A stretch of DNA of 64,000 bases from Xylona heveae TC161 (lineage: Eukaryota; Ascomycota; Xylonomycetes; Xylonales; Xylonaceae). Location of the stretch: the NCBI RefSeq assembly GCF_001619985.1, contig NW_017264198.1:124001-188000 (forward strand), written 5' to 3'. Made by a program: the position numbers and the translations under genes. Below the pieces are notes generated by a model. It was not told the origin of the DNA and did no database searches. It saw only the letters and a program-made list of their open reading frames with translations. Shown one piece after another: positions 22,604-33,077 of this stretch (position 1 is its first letter; each line of letters begins with the position of its first letter).

Positions 22604-24062
22604 ATGGCTGGTCACAACGATCCTCGACTGCTTTATTCAATTCCGAACATCAAAGCCTACCATATTCAGGATGGCGATGAGAGCTCCTTGACTCCTTCCG
22701 GTCCTCAGACACTCTCTCTTTTGATGGTCCCTACTTCTTCTCCGTTTGCCGACCCCTCCACGAGCCAGCAAAAGGAAGCGCCCGAACAGGACTTCTACTT
22801 GCACCTCCACCTCCCTCCAGAACTCGATCTGCCATTACCTGCCACCACCCAGATATATCATCAACCTCCCAGCAGCTACCTCTTGCCCCGCTGGGACCTC
22901 GGTGCTGAAAGTGGTGCTTTCACTCGCATAGAGTTTCCGAGCATCGGACCCGGGAAAAATCAGGTAACGCAGGACGATATCGACACCTTTGAAACTATCT
23001 TGGCGCAATGTACCGCTTTCCTAGAACGTTCAGGGGCGCTGCCGCAGGGCGAGCCTTTGCCAGCGTACAATCCAGCCGACTACGCGCCCGGAGAAGGTTA
23101 TGCGGGCAGCCACACCTACGAGGGCCACGCTGGTCAAATTGTTTTGATAGACGAAGAAAATGGAAGCGTGGTCGGGGAATTGAGTGACGGGTTCAAAGTT
23201 GTCGAAGATCCGAACCTCAAAGTCGGTTCAAAGAGTATGCCAAACCACCCATGTTCCAATAATGATCAAAGATACTCACAATGTTGCAGATCCTGTGGAA
23301 ATTCAACTGCCGGCCGAAGGCAACGAGATTGATGTTCGCCCCGTCTCTGAAGAATACCTAAAATTGGCACGACACCCGGCTTACAAAGACTCCCTGATCG
23401 TATCAAACGCCGCCACCGCATCTCGCCTTATCGTCACAGGCTCCAGTTATCTTTCTGGGATTCTCACCTCTGGGGCAGAATCATTTACCAAAAAGGTGAA
23501 ATCTAACCCTCAGCCAATGACCTTTACTCCCACTACGCATGCGCGGGTTAGAAAGCTACACAACTTCTCGCAAGGCGCGGCCGGCCTCTCTGCAAAGACT
23601 ATCGGTCAAATTGGCAAGTACGCGCAGAACTTTGGTGCTTCGATGGCACGAAAGGGCGAAAAAGAGGCCAAGGATACCAAACCTGGTATGCTGAACAAAT
23701 CCATGATTGCATTCTCGACTATCATGGACGGCGTGGACCAGGCTGGTCGCCAACTATTAGCATCTAGCTCTTCTGCTGCGACGACCGTGGTCGGCCATCG
23801 CTATGGCGAAGACGCACGTTCACTGGCAGCAGACATCGCGGGTGGAGCAAAGAATGTCGGTTTAGTATATATTGATGCCGCGGGTGTCTCGCGCCGTGCC
23901 GTAATCAAGTCGGTTGCCAAGGGAATGGTTGTGGGCAAAGTCCGCGGTGGCGGTGAGCTTATCGTGGGTGGCGGAGATGGCGGGGTCATTCCCGCCGCTG
24001 ATCAGAAACGGGCTATTGAAAGCGCTAGCAATCAGGCTCCCCCTGGATCAAAGACTGGCTAA
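22604..24062 (+). CDS. Senescence-domain (spartin-like) protein
   Basis: Two exons, 22604-23234 and 23290-24062, join over a 55-base intron (GTATGC donor, TTGCAG acceptor) to give 467 residues. The N-terminal half starts with DPRLLYSIPNIKAYHI and contains a Pro-rich stretch. The C-terminal half (about 235-440) is the senescence/spartin domain: LIVSNAATASRLIVTGSSYLSGILTSG, the helical TMDGV-like block with FSTIMDGVDQAG, and a Gly-rich glycine-zipper-like region with TTVVGHRYGEDA. Plant and animal relatives bind lipid droplets and endosomes, so membrane or lipid-droplet association is likely. Its precise fungal role is not established from the sequence. It converges on MDM12 with 547 bases between. 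Confidence 0.85.
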
Positions 24063-24609
24063 TGAATGGAGGATCCTGGCTCTTCTATTTTCTTCTCCAG
24101 TATGGGCGAGTATGACAAGTCCTCTGGTGGGACAGAAATCGCAAATGAAGCAACGAAAAGGCTCAGCTCAACTCTCTTGCGAGAATCCTCCTCTACGGGT
24201 AGATCTGGTTCTTGTTGCATTGCACAAGCGCGGGCGTTTGAATGGTAATGACATTGATGATGATGGACGATTATGCACACTGGTAATTCTGTTGCTCATA
24301 TATAGCCGCATGACGGGTCCTCGTTTTCTGTCCTATTTCTATTTTTATCCAGTTGATGATTATGACGATGATACTAGGTGTGTATGCAAATAGCCAGGCT
24401 CTAGTATAATTTCAAGCTATTTGATCGCCCCTTTTTTTTCTCGTTCAAATGCGTGACTCGTAAATGTTTGTGAGAATGTCCTTGCATCCTTCCTTTCTCT
24501 GTTCCTCCATGTCGCCTATATATCTTTGAAATACGTGATGATGATGATGATGATGTCCTGTAGCACCCTAAATCGTAACTTTAAATCCCATGCACTTTTT
24601 GCAATGCTA
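24063..24609. other. Convergent intergenic region
   Basis: The 3' flanks of two convergent genes. A short ATG trinucleotide run lies near 24537-24555. Nothing else is seen. Confidence 0.6.
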
Positions 24610-26325
24610 TCATATAAGAAACGTCCAAAAACTAGGATAAACAAATTCGTCCTCGAAAATCCTCCGAACTTGCTCGAGCACAAACTTTTCGACTTTACCC
24701 ACGTTTTTCAGAACTTGCTTGCCATTATCCCGCTGTCCGATTTCGCTCTCGACTTTAATATCCTGGAGCAAGCTGCCGAGGGGATGTTTGAGATTTGGGT
24801 TTGAACCTGGCATGTTGCCTGCATAGCCTGGGGCAGGGGCATCGGCAGGGGCATCCTCATCTGCGCCCAAAAGCGTAGCTGCGTCCTCCGGGGATAAGAA
24901 GCAAAAATGAGCACGCCGACGAATCTGCGCGACGACAGCAACGCCATCGAATGAGAGGCCAGTAATATTGAGCGTGAGGGGGATCCCGACAAAGCTGGGC
25001 ATGGGATAGTCGAGCAGGATCTCAGTGGTCAGTGATAATTTGACGTCACCTGCGTATTTTATGCGCGAGACGATCTGCACGTCTTCGGGCTGAGGCTCGC
25101 GAATGGCAGTTGGACGGAAATGGTGTGAGTTGTTGAAGTGTTCGGAGGACGGGGATGGAGAAGAACGTGAGGGCGAATGGGAGGAGCGCGTCGGTGGAGA
25201 ATGGGGTGATTTGGAATCTTCGCCCTTCGTCGAGAGCGAGAATTGCGGTTTTGGTCTTCGGGGGAGCTGGGCTGGTTTTCCCTCTTCGGGACCAGGACTG
25301 TGGTGGTCATGTGTATCATGACCTTGTGGGATGGGTGTGTTATCAGTGACTGTTGAGGGAGGAGAAGGAGCAGAGTTTGTTGTTGAAATCGAGGAATGAT
25401 GACGGTGGTTTGGATTCGACGAGCGTTGATTGTCGGGTGAATAAGCTGGTGATCTTCCTCGATCTTGCAGCGTTTGCTGTCCGTTGGGAAGATGACTAGC
25501 ACTGGACCAACCGGTGGGATACTGTGCGCCGGCCACGGCGGCAAGAGGAGTTTGTGAGCCCGACAAGCTTGCACCGAGCGGGAGGTGGAAGTAACTGAGG
25601 TTGGATGTGCCTCCTGGGATACCGGGCGTGTTCGAACGAGAAAGCAAATGTTGGTCGGGAATGCTCAGACCGATCCCATGTCCAGGACCAAAGTTCCGCA
25701 AGCCGGGAATCGATGCAGTGGTCCCAGATAGGCCGGCTCGATGGATGTCATTCGTAGACAATGAAGGTCGGTCATTTACCATTGGAGGTTGCGGAGAACC
25801 TTCGCCTCCGCTCATGTATCCGGCACCGTCGGATCGCGCCCAGCGCTCTACGCGACGCCGTTCCCTTTGCCGCTGCCTCTGTTTTAATACTTTTGTTGGC
25901 GAAAGGTGTCTCTGCCCTGTTTCGGCACGAGATCTGTCGTTGAGATCACGACCTTGCCTATTTCTGGAAGTTGAGGCTGCGGGCCCGACAGGCTCGGATT
26001 CGGTGTCGAATTTCTCGTTCTCGCCATCGCCTGCCTCTATTTTACTACCCTCTCCTTCACTATCCTCCTCTTCTTCTCCTTCCTCATCAGTATCATCGTC
26101 GTCATCGTCGACCTCGTAAAAGTCGGGCAATGGGTCGCAAATGTCCTTGAGGACAATCTCTGGCGCGACGCTGCCGAAATCAAAGGAATTGACCTTGACA
26201 GAACGGATCGAGCGCGGAAGTTTTACTTGCTGGAATTTGCTGTCAATGAAAGAGCGAATACGTTCGGCAAGAGCTAGACCATCCAGACCACTGGTCAGCG
26301 CTGTCCAATTGATGTCGATCGACAT
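24610..26325 (-). CDS. mdm12: Mdm12, ERMES complex subunit
   Basis: An intronless gene of 571 residues. Mdm12 is the SMP-domain subunit of ERMES, the tether that links endoplasmic reticulum and mitochondrial outer membrane and moves phospholipids. The start is placed at MSIDINW, the invariant family N-terminus; the frame stays open 37 codons further up to an ATG at 26436, which I do not use. The N-terminal SMP part ([23 protein letters not shown]) and C-terminal part ([20 protein letters not shown]..., ending [14 protein letters not shown]) are conserved. Between them is a long low-complexity insert: an acidic run ([17 protein letters not shown]), Arg-rich segment, then Ser/Pro-rich sequence. 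The insert makes this one longer than yeast Mdm12 (271). Confidence 0.95.
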   Translation of the reverse strand: MSIDINWTALTSGLDGLALAERIRSFIDSKFQQVKLPRSIRSVKVNSFDFGSVAPEIVLKDICDPLPDFYEVDDDDDDTDEEGEEEEDSEGEGSKIEAGDGENEKFDTESEPVGPAASTSRNRQGRDLNDRSRAETGQRHLSPTKVLKQRQRQRERRRVERWARSDGAGYMSGGEGSPQPPMVNDRPSLSTNDIHRAGLSGTTASIPGLRNFGPGHGIGLSIPDQHLLSRSNTPGIPGGTSNLSYFHLPLGASLSGSQTPLAAVAGAQYPTGWSSASHLPNGQQTLQDRGRSPAYSPDNQRSSNPNHRHHSSISTTNSAPSPPSTVTDNTPIPQGHDTHDHHSPGPEEGKPAQLPRRPKPQFSLSTKGEDSKSPHSPPTRSSHSPSRSSPSPSSEHFNNSHHFRPTAIREPQPEDVQIVSRIKYAGDVKLSLTTEILLDYPMPSFVGIPLTLNITGLSFDGVAVVAQIRRRAHFCFLSPEDAATLLGADEDAPADAPAPGYAGNMPGSNPNLKHPLGSLLQDIKVESEIGQRDNGKQVLKNVGKVEKFVLEQVRRIFEDEFVYPSFWTFLI

Positions 26326-26968
26326 TGCATTAGGACTGCTTGGGGCAACTTGCTCCTTCAAAATGTCCCAGCGCAGGGTATGATGTCTATCGGTCCAAGG
26401 CGGTAACTTATCCGGAAGCTGCTCACCGCCTTCCATTTACGTAAGCAGGCAACGACATTGAGTGAAGGTAAGTATGACCAGCTGCTTCTAAGTTACTTCA
26501 TAGTTAATTGTTCCATAATGCTTTCCTATGTGTATTCATGAATTATTCTCCCTGTTCATTAACTGCCTACCTAGTTAATAAAAGTCAAGTACCGTGGCGA
26601 AACACAGGCAGATCTGTCTATATAATACGCAATGCTAATACCTTAACTCTTTCCTCATTCAACGGCAAAACACACGCTGCTTTGTATATATATTCAGCAT
26701 TGCTTGCAATACCTCGTACGATTTCAGAAAAACATCACCAGAATGCAGCTGAATCAAGAAACTCTTCGAAAATACGAAGGATTTACATCCTAACCTCACA
26801 AATCATAAATATCTCCCACGGGTCTCGGCACAAATACATCGAGTCCTGCCCCGTCATAATACGTCCCCAGACCAAAGAGAGCTTGGACTATTGCCACGTA
26901 CCAGTTTGCCAATGGAGAGTGGCAGACAAACTACTTCAAAATATTATAACAATCTTTCAAAGGTTTGG
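26326..26968. other. Upstream region of MDM12
   Basis: The first 111 bases are an open extension of the MDM12 frame. The rest, up to the decayed gene, has no supported gene. Confidence 0.55.
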
Positions 26969-27903
26969 TTGACGAGAGGGGCTCTGAAAGAACTTAACAG
27001 CAGAAGCCGTTCGAGTCGCCAAACATATAAAAAGTCAGTGACACGTAGTGCACTGCGCTTGCAGCGACAAGTTTTCGAAGCCAGAAAAGGTGCTCAAGAC
27101 ATTTTGTGTCGCTGCTCCACAGCGACGATGAAACAAATAAGACAATTCTCAAGACGGGGGGGCCAGACTTGACTGACCTCAGAGGCGTAAGTATACTTTG
27201 ATTGCTTCACCCTTCCTGCTGAATCCCTGTTTCTGCACAGTGTTAGCGACTAAGATATGGTTTCCAGTTTGAGCTGCCGCAAATGCCGAGGAAGAAGTCA
27301 GGAATCAGCAAGTCAACCCCAAAATCATCCAGACCAACGGGGACGAGGACGACGACGGTATGCGACCAGAATTTCGCGCAACATATTGCCGATCATAGGA
27401 TTTTCCAGGACAGGTTCAAAGACGGATTGGCCAAGCCTAAAAATATCGAAGAAATTCGGCAAAGGCTGGCAGTTCCTAGGGCATCACTGTCGCCCAGTAA
27501 GTTCACGGAAAACGACTTTGAAAGCTTTGCGTTTGCAGACGCAAACGCTTCCTAAGAGAGACAAGTGTGTGAAGTTGCCATCCCTTCAAGTTGCCATCCC
27601 TTCAAGTTGCCATCCCTTCAATCGATGGGAGGGTCGATGACTACCGACTCGTGTCAGGTGGGGTATCGTTCTCGAATTTGGACCACCTCACAGACGGTAC
27701 GATCGCAAAAGCGAACCCAGGCCGATACTACGGCGCAAGGCCGGAGACACTTGATCCCAAGATACGAAGTGAATTGAGTAAACAGATCGTCCCCACCAAT
27801 CAGAAGGACCTTCCGATGGTCCCAAATCTTTTTCTGGAGGTGAAGGGCCCCCACGGCTCTAATATGGTTGCCCAAAGACCGCCAACCTACATTTTGTATT
27901 GAA
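26969..27903 (+). pseudogene. Decayed gene of a fungal DUF7924-like family
   Basis: Reading in pieces, the stretch gives LTRGALKELNSRSR, then FSRRGG and GPDLTDLRG, a GTAAGT donor at 27186, a TTTCCAG acceptor before FELPQMPRKK, then IFQDRFKDG, IEEIRQRLAVPRASLSP, and VSFSNLDHLTDGT...GRYYGARPETLD. This order is that of a large fungal-only protein family annotated as DUF7924, whose members often occur in many diverged copies. The copy is broken: one base is missing in a G run near 27156-27162, a stop lies after the FADANAS stretch, two extra copies of a 16-base unit shift the frame, and homology ends at about 27900 where intact members continue for many residues. Family assignment is from memory of the motif order, not a search. 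Confidence 0.65.
27572..27619 (+). repeat. Three perfect tandem copies of a 16-base unit
   Basis: AAGTTGCCATCCCTTC occurs three times without a mismatch at 27572, 27588 and 27604. It lies inside the decayed DUF7924-like gene, where relatives would have a single copy, so it looks like a recent local duplication. Confidence 0.9.
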
Positions 27904-28444
27904 AATTGGAAAATTTTAATTATTCGTTTTACGTATATACAAGGACTATTGAAAAATATTCAATATAGGTTCTCTTAGCTCTAGACTACATTCATTAATT
28001 GATTAATTAATGCCAAACTTGCATAGTCAAAATCACCGGCCTCATCTGATTTGGAGATTGGTAGAAAAGGTCGGGGATCAAACCCGGACCATCCCGAAGC
28101 CGGGTTGGGTCCCTATGGAATAGATCCAGAGAAGGATGTCTCCATTAAACATGGAGCGTACTCGAGGAGAGGGCGGGCTGGGTTGTACGCCTCTCTACCG
28201 AGAAATAGGAGTGGCGCACGCAGGACGACGTGGAAATGTTATTAATGGCCACGCGTAATGAATAAATTTAAATCGTCCGTGTATCGCTGCTGTTGTCAAG
28301 TTATATCTGCTGATGATCACGCCAGTGTATATCAATGCTGATGCCAGAGCTTCGAGAGATCTTGTTTGATTCATAAATTCATGGCAGTAATTGAAACTAA
28401 CTTATTTGACATAAACATTTGACCACGCATGTGTAATTCTGCAA
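27904..28444. other. Intergenic with clustered short inverted repeats
   Basis: AT-rich up to about 28020 with a palindromic ATTAATTGATTAAT stretch. From 28080 to 28200 there are several short hairpins: AACCCGG/CCGGGTT, CTCCAT/ATGGAG, and interleaved GCGTAC/GTACGC with GAGAGG/CCTCTC. I see no open gene. Confidence 0.5.
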
Positions 28445-30011
28445 TCATCCTTTGCGATGAGCTTCTCGGAAGCCCTCCCCTGCGTACGTGCAAGTCCCGT
28501 TTGCTTGAATTTCATCTTCAATGTCCATCAATCGATTATATTTCGCAACCCTCTCTCCGCGACATGGACTTCCAGATTTGAGATGGCCCGCACGAATTGC
28601 CACTGTGAGATCTGCAATGAAATCATCAGTGGTTTCACCGGACCGATGAGATACGAAAACGCTCCAGCCAAAGTGGTATGACATTTTTGCCCTGTGCGCG
28701 CTCTTGTTAGCAATTGACTCGGGCCATGTATTCGTGGATGTCTGTGAGTTTACATACGCTTCGAGAGCTTCAGTTATTGTGCCGATCTGGTTGATCTTTA
28801 GCAGCATCGAGTTGCAGGCTTTCTTCTCGTGTGCAATCTTGAGCCGGTTGACGTTCGTCGCAAGCAAGTCATCCCCAACGAGCTCAACTGGACAGTGTGT
28901 GCAGAAGGAGCTCCATGACTGCCAATCGTCTTGTGCAAAAGGATCTTCCAGGAGAGCAATCTCATACTTATCCAGAAGGGCTTTATATAGGTTGGAAAGC
29001 TCTGCGGGCTGGTATAGGTGTGGCTTTGTGCTTTTGAATCCTAGGTCGTAATACTTGCCGTTGAAGAACTCGCTCGAGGCAGGGTCGATTGCATATTTGA
29101 ACTGACCAAGGTAGCCGCACCTGCCAATTGCATCTTCTAGCAGGTCCAAAGCTTCGTGGGGCTCGGAAATAGGTGGTGCAAACCCTCCTTCATCGCCAAT
29201 ACCAATTGCTGGAAGTATATGTTAGTCTTTGTGGACTTTACCAGCAACTCTTTGATTACAACCTACCAGCTGACCCAAACTTTTGCTTGATTACCTTCTT
29301 CAGCTCTTGATAGACTTCGGAACCCATGCGCACTGCTTGAGCCATTGATTTAGCTCCGACGGGAGCAATCATGAATTCTTGGAATGCCATTGTGTTTCCG
29401 GAATGCACACCGCCGTTCAAAACGTTGAAGAATGGTACTGGCATCACGTATTCCGAGGATGTGCCTGATTCGCGACGAAGAAATTCATATAATGGGACTC
29501 CCTATTGCAAATATTAGTCTGCATTCTTGGCTTGGGAAAACAAGAGAGAAATGGACATACCTGAGCAGCGGCGCCAGCTCTCGCACAAGCCATGCTAATG
29601 CCCAGGATTGCATTGGCACCGAGCTTGCTCTTGTCTTCCGTGCCATCGAGATGGCGCATCAACGAATCAATCTTGGCCAAATCATGGGCAACATCGAATT
29701 TCTCGTTGATGATGGCAGGCCCCAGTACATGTTCGACATTGTGTACTGCCTTCTCCACACCCTTCCCTCCGAATGAAGCATTGTCACCATCACGCACTTC
29801 AACTGCTTCGTAATCTCCCTTTGAAGCACCAGATGGCACAATCGCTTGGAATACTCCTTTGAGGTATTTAGTTCATCACTCTTTAGCTACATATTTCATT
29901 ACAAAGGCGGGACGTACCATCATCCGTGGTTACTCGCACCTGGACAGTAGGATTCCCTCGGGAGTCCAGTCGCTGCGCTGCATTGATAGCTTTGATGTTA
30001 CGGGAAGCCAT
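28445..30011 (-). CDS. Enolase, divergent paralogue
   Basis: Five exons: 29918-30011, 29561-29856, 29267-29501, 28758-29208, 28445-28691, total 440 residues in phase with introns of 58-66 bases. Enolase converts 2-phosphoglycerate to phosphoenolpyruvate in glycolysis. All key residues are present and numbered one to four above yeast: His163, Glu172, Glu215 (GDEGG), metal ligands Asp250, Glu296, Asp321, then Lys346 (catalytic base), His374 (VSHRSGET) and Lys397. It differs from typical fungal enolase: [11 protein letters not shown] for PSGAST..., GGVHSGN for GGSHAGG, and SPCRGERV where APARSERL is nearly invariant. It therefore looks active but is probably a second copy, not the main glycolytic gene. 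Similar paralogues occur in other filamentous fungi. Confidence 0.9.
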
Positions 30012-30741
30012 TGTAAATGAAAGCATTAAAAATGTCACTAAATAGAGGTCAGAGAATGAAGTTACTATCAATTATTTTCGAGCAAAAAGTAAATACCAAG
30101 CTGTATAAATTGATCATGGTTTGTTTATTAGAGACATCTTGAGCTTGGTATGACTTCATTATACCGGGCGGCCCCGCGGCCCGGGCGGGCCGCCTCCAAA
30201 CGTAAGGTGGAATGATCTTATCGTGATGTATTGCCTGGTTATCGATGGTTTGGCCGCAAACGGTTTCGTAGGCGGGCCAAACCAAAATCATACCAGACCA
30301 TTAATCCCCCACGTTACAGTTCGGGGACCCCACATCATCAAGGCATTGTTGGACTGCATCATCCATGCTAAAGTCGGCCTTGCGAGGTGGGAATAGAGCA
30401 TATCATCTGTTTACCCATAGTTACCCATAGAAAACCTACATCTAAATTCAATTGAATGACTTCCATATAATATATTGCCACTTATTTTTCTCTGTCTTTT
30501 GAAATGAAGGAAATGAAAGAAAAATATCGTTAACCGCTAAATAGTGTACATTCGGTTTTACAGCTTTCCCCGTCAAGGAAGGGTTCCCCATCGCCAACTG
30601 AACTATAATTTAACGAAACTGTAGTCAAACGAATAGCTGTAAAGTTCATAGCACAAATAAAGCCTCAAAAAATCCAGCGTTCCAAATGCATTACGCCCAG
30701 CTAGAAATTTTCAAACAATTGGAGATATCATAAAAGCAAAA
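30012..30741. other. Upstream region of the enolase paralogue
   Basis: Carries the GC-rich inverted repeat at 30168-30195. A duplicated TTACCCATAG lies near 30410-30430. No gene is seen. Confidence 0.55.
30168..30195. repeat. GC-only inverted repeat in the enolase promoter
   Basis: Arms GGCGGCCC (30168-30175) and GGGCCGCC (30188-30195) are perfect 8-base complements around a 12-base GC-only centre. It lies about 160-185 bases before the enolase ATG. On the minus strand it contains CCCGCCCGGGCCG, which recurs upstream of the RING-H2 gene at 31832-31844 on the plus strand. Confidence 0.75.
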
Positions 30742-31551
30742 TCAAGCGGACGCAGCCAAGGGAAGCGAATTCGAAGTCTCGCCATCATTGTTGCTGGTTT
30801 CATTTCTGGGCCTTCGTGCCGCGTTGCTGCTCCGCTTCACATGTCTTTCGCACCAGCCCTTCAGCGATCCCAAACGAGCACTCAAACTGCTCGCAGGGTC
30901 GCCCTGACTTGGCGGTCTAATGACGGGTGAACGGGCCTCGGATGCTTGCGATGTAGACACAGTTGCTCTTGGCTCTCTGTTCACGCTTGGAGGCTGCGCA
31001 GGTGGAGCAAATCTTACCCTGCACAAGGGGCAAGTTGGATTGCGGCGTAACCAAGAGTCGATGCATTGCATGTGGAAAAGATGCAAGCATGGAAGCTGCC
31101 GATAGTGCGACTCGGGAATAAAGTCTTCCAAACAAATGGTGCAGAACAATGCAGTGTCTTTGCGATCCTCGCCTGTACAAATACATTTAGCAACTCGGTC
31201 AAGTCAGGATGAACGCCGATATTCGTTGGAAAAAATAAAAAATAAAACGTCAAAAATTAAAAACAAGGAAGGAAGAAAGAAAAGAAAGAAAGAATAGAAA
31301 GAAATCTGGAAGAGCATACATCAATTCCAAAATGTGGGTAAAACCAGAGGGGTGGGAACAACTTTTTTCTTTTTCTTTTTTTCCTTTTTTTTTCTTTTTT
31401 TGAGAAATCATTGAAAATAGGAATAATAACAAGAAACCAAATACAATGAGAGGTGCCGTAGAGCAGAAAGGGTCGTAGATTCAAAGTACTTACTATCTAG
31501 AATGGCAGTAAACAAAGCAAATGAACCACTCGTGTCCGAGTCCAAACACAT
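30742..31551 (-). CDS. Small RING-H2 finger protein (probable E3 ubiquitin ligase)
   Basis: Two exons, 31494-31551 and 30742-31172, give 162 residues. The RING-H2 domain is complete: Cys30, Cys33, Cys48, His50, His53, Cys56, Cys67 and Cys70 with spacing C-x2-C-x14-C-x-H-x2-H-x2-C-x10-C-x2-C. Trp60 sits at the usual E2-contact place. The tail is Ser/Arg/Pro-rich and probably disordered. No membrane segment is seen, unlike many small RING-H2 ligases. The RING exon is firm. Exon 1 is less sure: it rests on a GTAAGT donor at 31493 and a GTACAG acceptor ending at 31173 that keep phase, with a 321-base intron that is long for this genome and contains a T-rich tract. Confidence 0.75.
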
Positions 31552-32170
31552 GGTCAATGAATGCCGGACGAATAGTGCTGACGACAAGCCACAAAAGAGC
31601 CAAGCACTGCTTTCTATCAGCGCTTTCAAGTGATGCGGCCACTCATAAATTCAAAAGCTTGCATTGGAATTTTCTATTGAGGAGGATTAGGTATATCTAT
31701 GGAGCTATCCACTGACATTTGATAACGACAACCGAGCTTCTTCACCCGAGGCTGGCAATCCGCAGCTCTCACTACCTACGTTACGTGTGTGGTATTTCGG
31801 CATTCTTTGCTCCCCGTTCCTTGTTCCTTGTCCCGCCCGGGCCGACCGGGCCATAAAACCGGATCAACCCACACCGGGGTCTATCGGTACGTGTGAAGCA
31901 GCCAGCGTTCGTAGCTATCCAAGGCAATACAGCGTGATTTGGTTATGACGCTAGTATTATGATTCACTCCTCGCAATACGCTGTTGGTAGAGATTTTATA
32001 CATCACCCAAAATTCATTTTCAAGGAGCGTATAATTATCTAAGAGAAAAGGATGTTCTTTTTTTTTATTATTATGATTATTAGGGGAAATGGATTTAATG
32101 AAATACGTATGCTCAAAACGCAATAAAATTTTCCAATCCAAGAGTTCAATGCAGCCTTTGCAAATTTCGC
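31552..32170. other. Upstream region of the RING-H2 gene
   Basis: Contains the 13-base GC motif at 31832-31844. No gene is supported. Confidence 0.55.
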
Positions 32171-32398
32171 CTACGAAGAAGTAGGTTTCGAGGGTTGATG
32201 GTTATGATGCTCCATATCACGCTCTCGCTGGAGGGCTTGCTTTATTTGAAGAATTTCTTGTTCGTTTGGTTCCCGGGAGTCCTCTGCAAATTCAGCCTCT
32301 TTTATTCTCTTATTTTGCGAAACTGCGTCTTCCCCTTTTGTTGTCTGAGCAATAGAGTCGAGGTAGCTGTAAAATGTCTTGTCGTCTTGGGCAGGCAT
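32171..32398 (-). CDS. Very small hydrophilic protein, unknown
   Basis: A 75-residue frame from ATG at 32398. It is strongly hydrophilic and probably helical in its middle (EEAEF..., NEQEILQIKQALQRERDME), with a His/Ser-rich end. Just upstream (32418-32425, minus strand) is a TTTCTAG acceptor-like sequence, and a GT donor could lie near 32490, so a leader intron is plausible. I do not recognise the family. The amphipathic heptad-like pattern around residues 48-62 suggests a short coiled coil. It has no overlap with neighbours. It could also be a chance frame. Confidence 0.4.
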   Translation of the reverse strand: MPAQDDKTFYSYLDSIAQTTKGEDAVSQNKRIKEAEFAEDSREPNEQEILQIKQALQRERDMEHHNHQPSKPTSS

Positions 32399-33077
32399 GG
32401 TTCTGGCAATGGAGTGGTGGTCTAGAAAGAGCACACCTTTGATTGTTAGCTATATACAGAATCTAGACTCCCTGAAGATGATGAATACCTTCTTTCGAAT
32501 TTTTTTTGTTGTTTTCCCAAGAGTAATCTTTAAACTCCTGGATAAAATAGATGGAACGTGGTGACAGAAAGGACCAGAGGAGGTGCCTCCGGTATGCGTC
32601 AGCATATTTAAGCTGTTCCTGCTTCCGCGCGCATTCTAGCGGGCGCAGTGGCTGTACCGACTCGGCTGCCCTTATGGAATGACCGAGACTCCAATTAAGC
32701 TTTCACCACTGTCACCTGCTGGCTTTGGGGAGAGCACACATCCATGTGATGATCATTGCCCACTGAGCCACAGTCGAGGTACTCGCTATTTTCAGCTAAA
32801 GCGACGCCACGTTGAACCAGGCACACCCCGTAAACCTTATCCGTGACGGATGACGCCACTTGGGTGGAACCAATCTGGACCGAGGCGCATACATTAGAAC
32901 CTCTCATCCCGTTTTCATCTGCATCATCGTCTTGGAATTGATACCCATCGACCTTTGATATTAGAATCGTTTCTTTTGAAAGCTTATCCCGCACGCTACT
33001 TTTCACCTCCGTAGAAACGTCTGGACGAGGGAGACAGAAAGAACAGACTTAGTTTGGCCCCGCCAAGAGCCTCTGTC
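32399..33077. other. Upstream region of Zn2Cys6 gene at 33.1 kb
   Basis: Lies between the small minus-strand gene and the plus-strand regulator. Apart from the doubtful frame at 32695-33006 nothing is seen. Confidence 0.5.
32695..33006 (-). CDS. Doubtful 103-codon frame next to the regulator
   Basis: The frame is open for 103 codons but begins with GTG; the first in-frame ATG is 34 codons in. A CGTCCAG acceptor-like site ending at 33020 could join an upstream exon, yet that exon would overlap the start of the divergent Zn2Cys6 gene. Composition (Asp-rich DDDADENG, balanced otherwise) is not clearly random. No domain recognised. Confidence 0.25.
   Translation of the reverse strand: MKSSVRDKLSKETILISKVDGYQFQDDDADENGMRGSNVCASVQIGSTQVASSVTDKVYGVCLVQRGVALAENSEYLDCGSVGNDHHMDVCSPQSQQVTVVKA

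Noticed and set aside
28060-28100. Minus-strand GGGTTTGATCCC resembles a tRNA T-arm (B box).
   Set aside because: The T-stem has a mismatch, and no matching acceptor stem or anticodon arm is found at the right distance.
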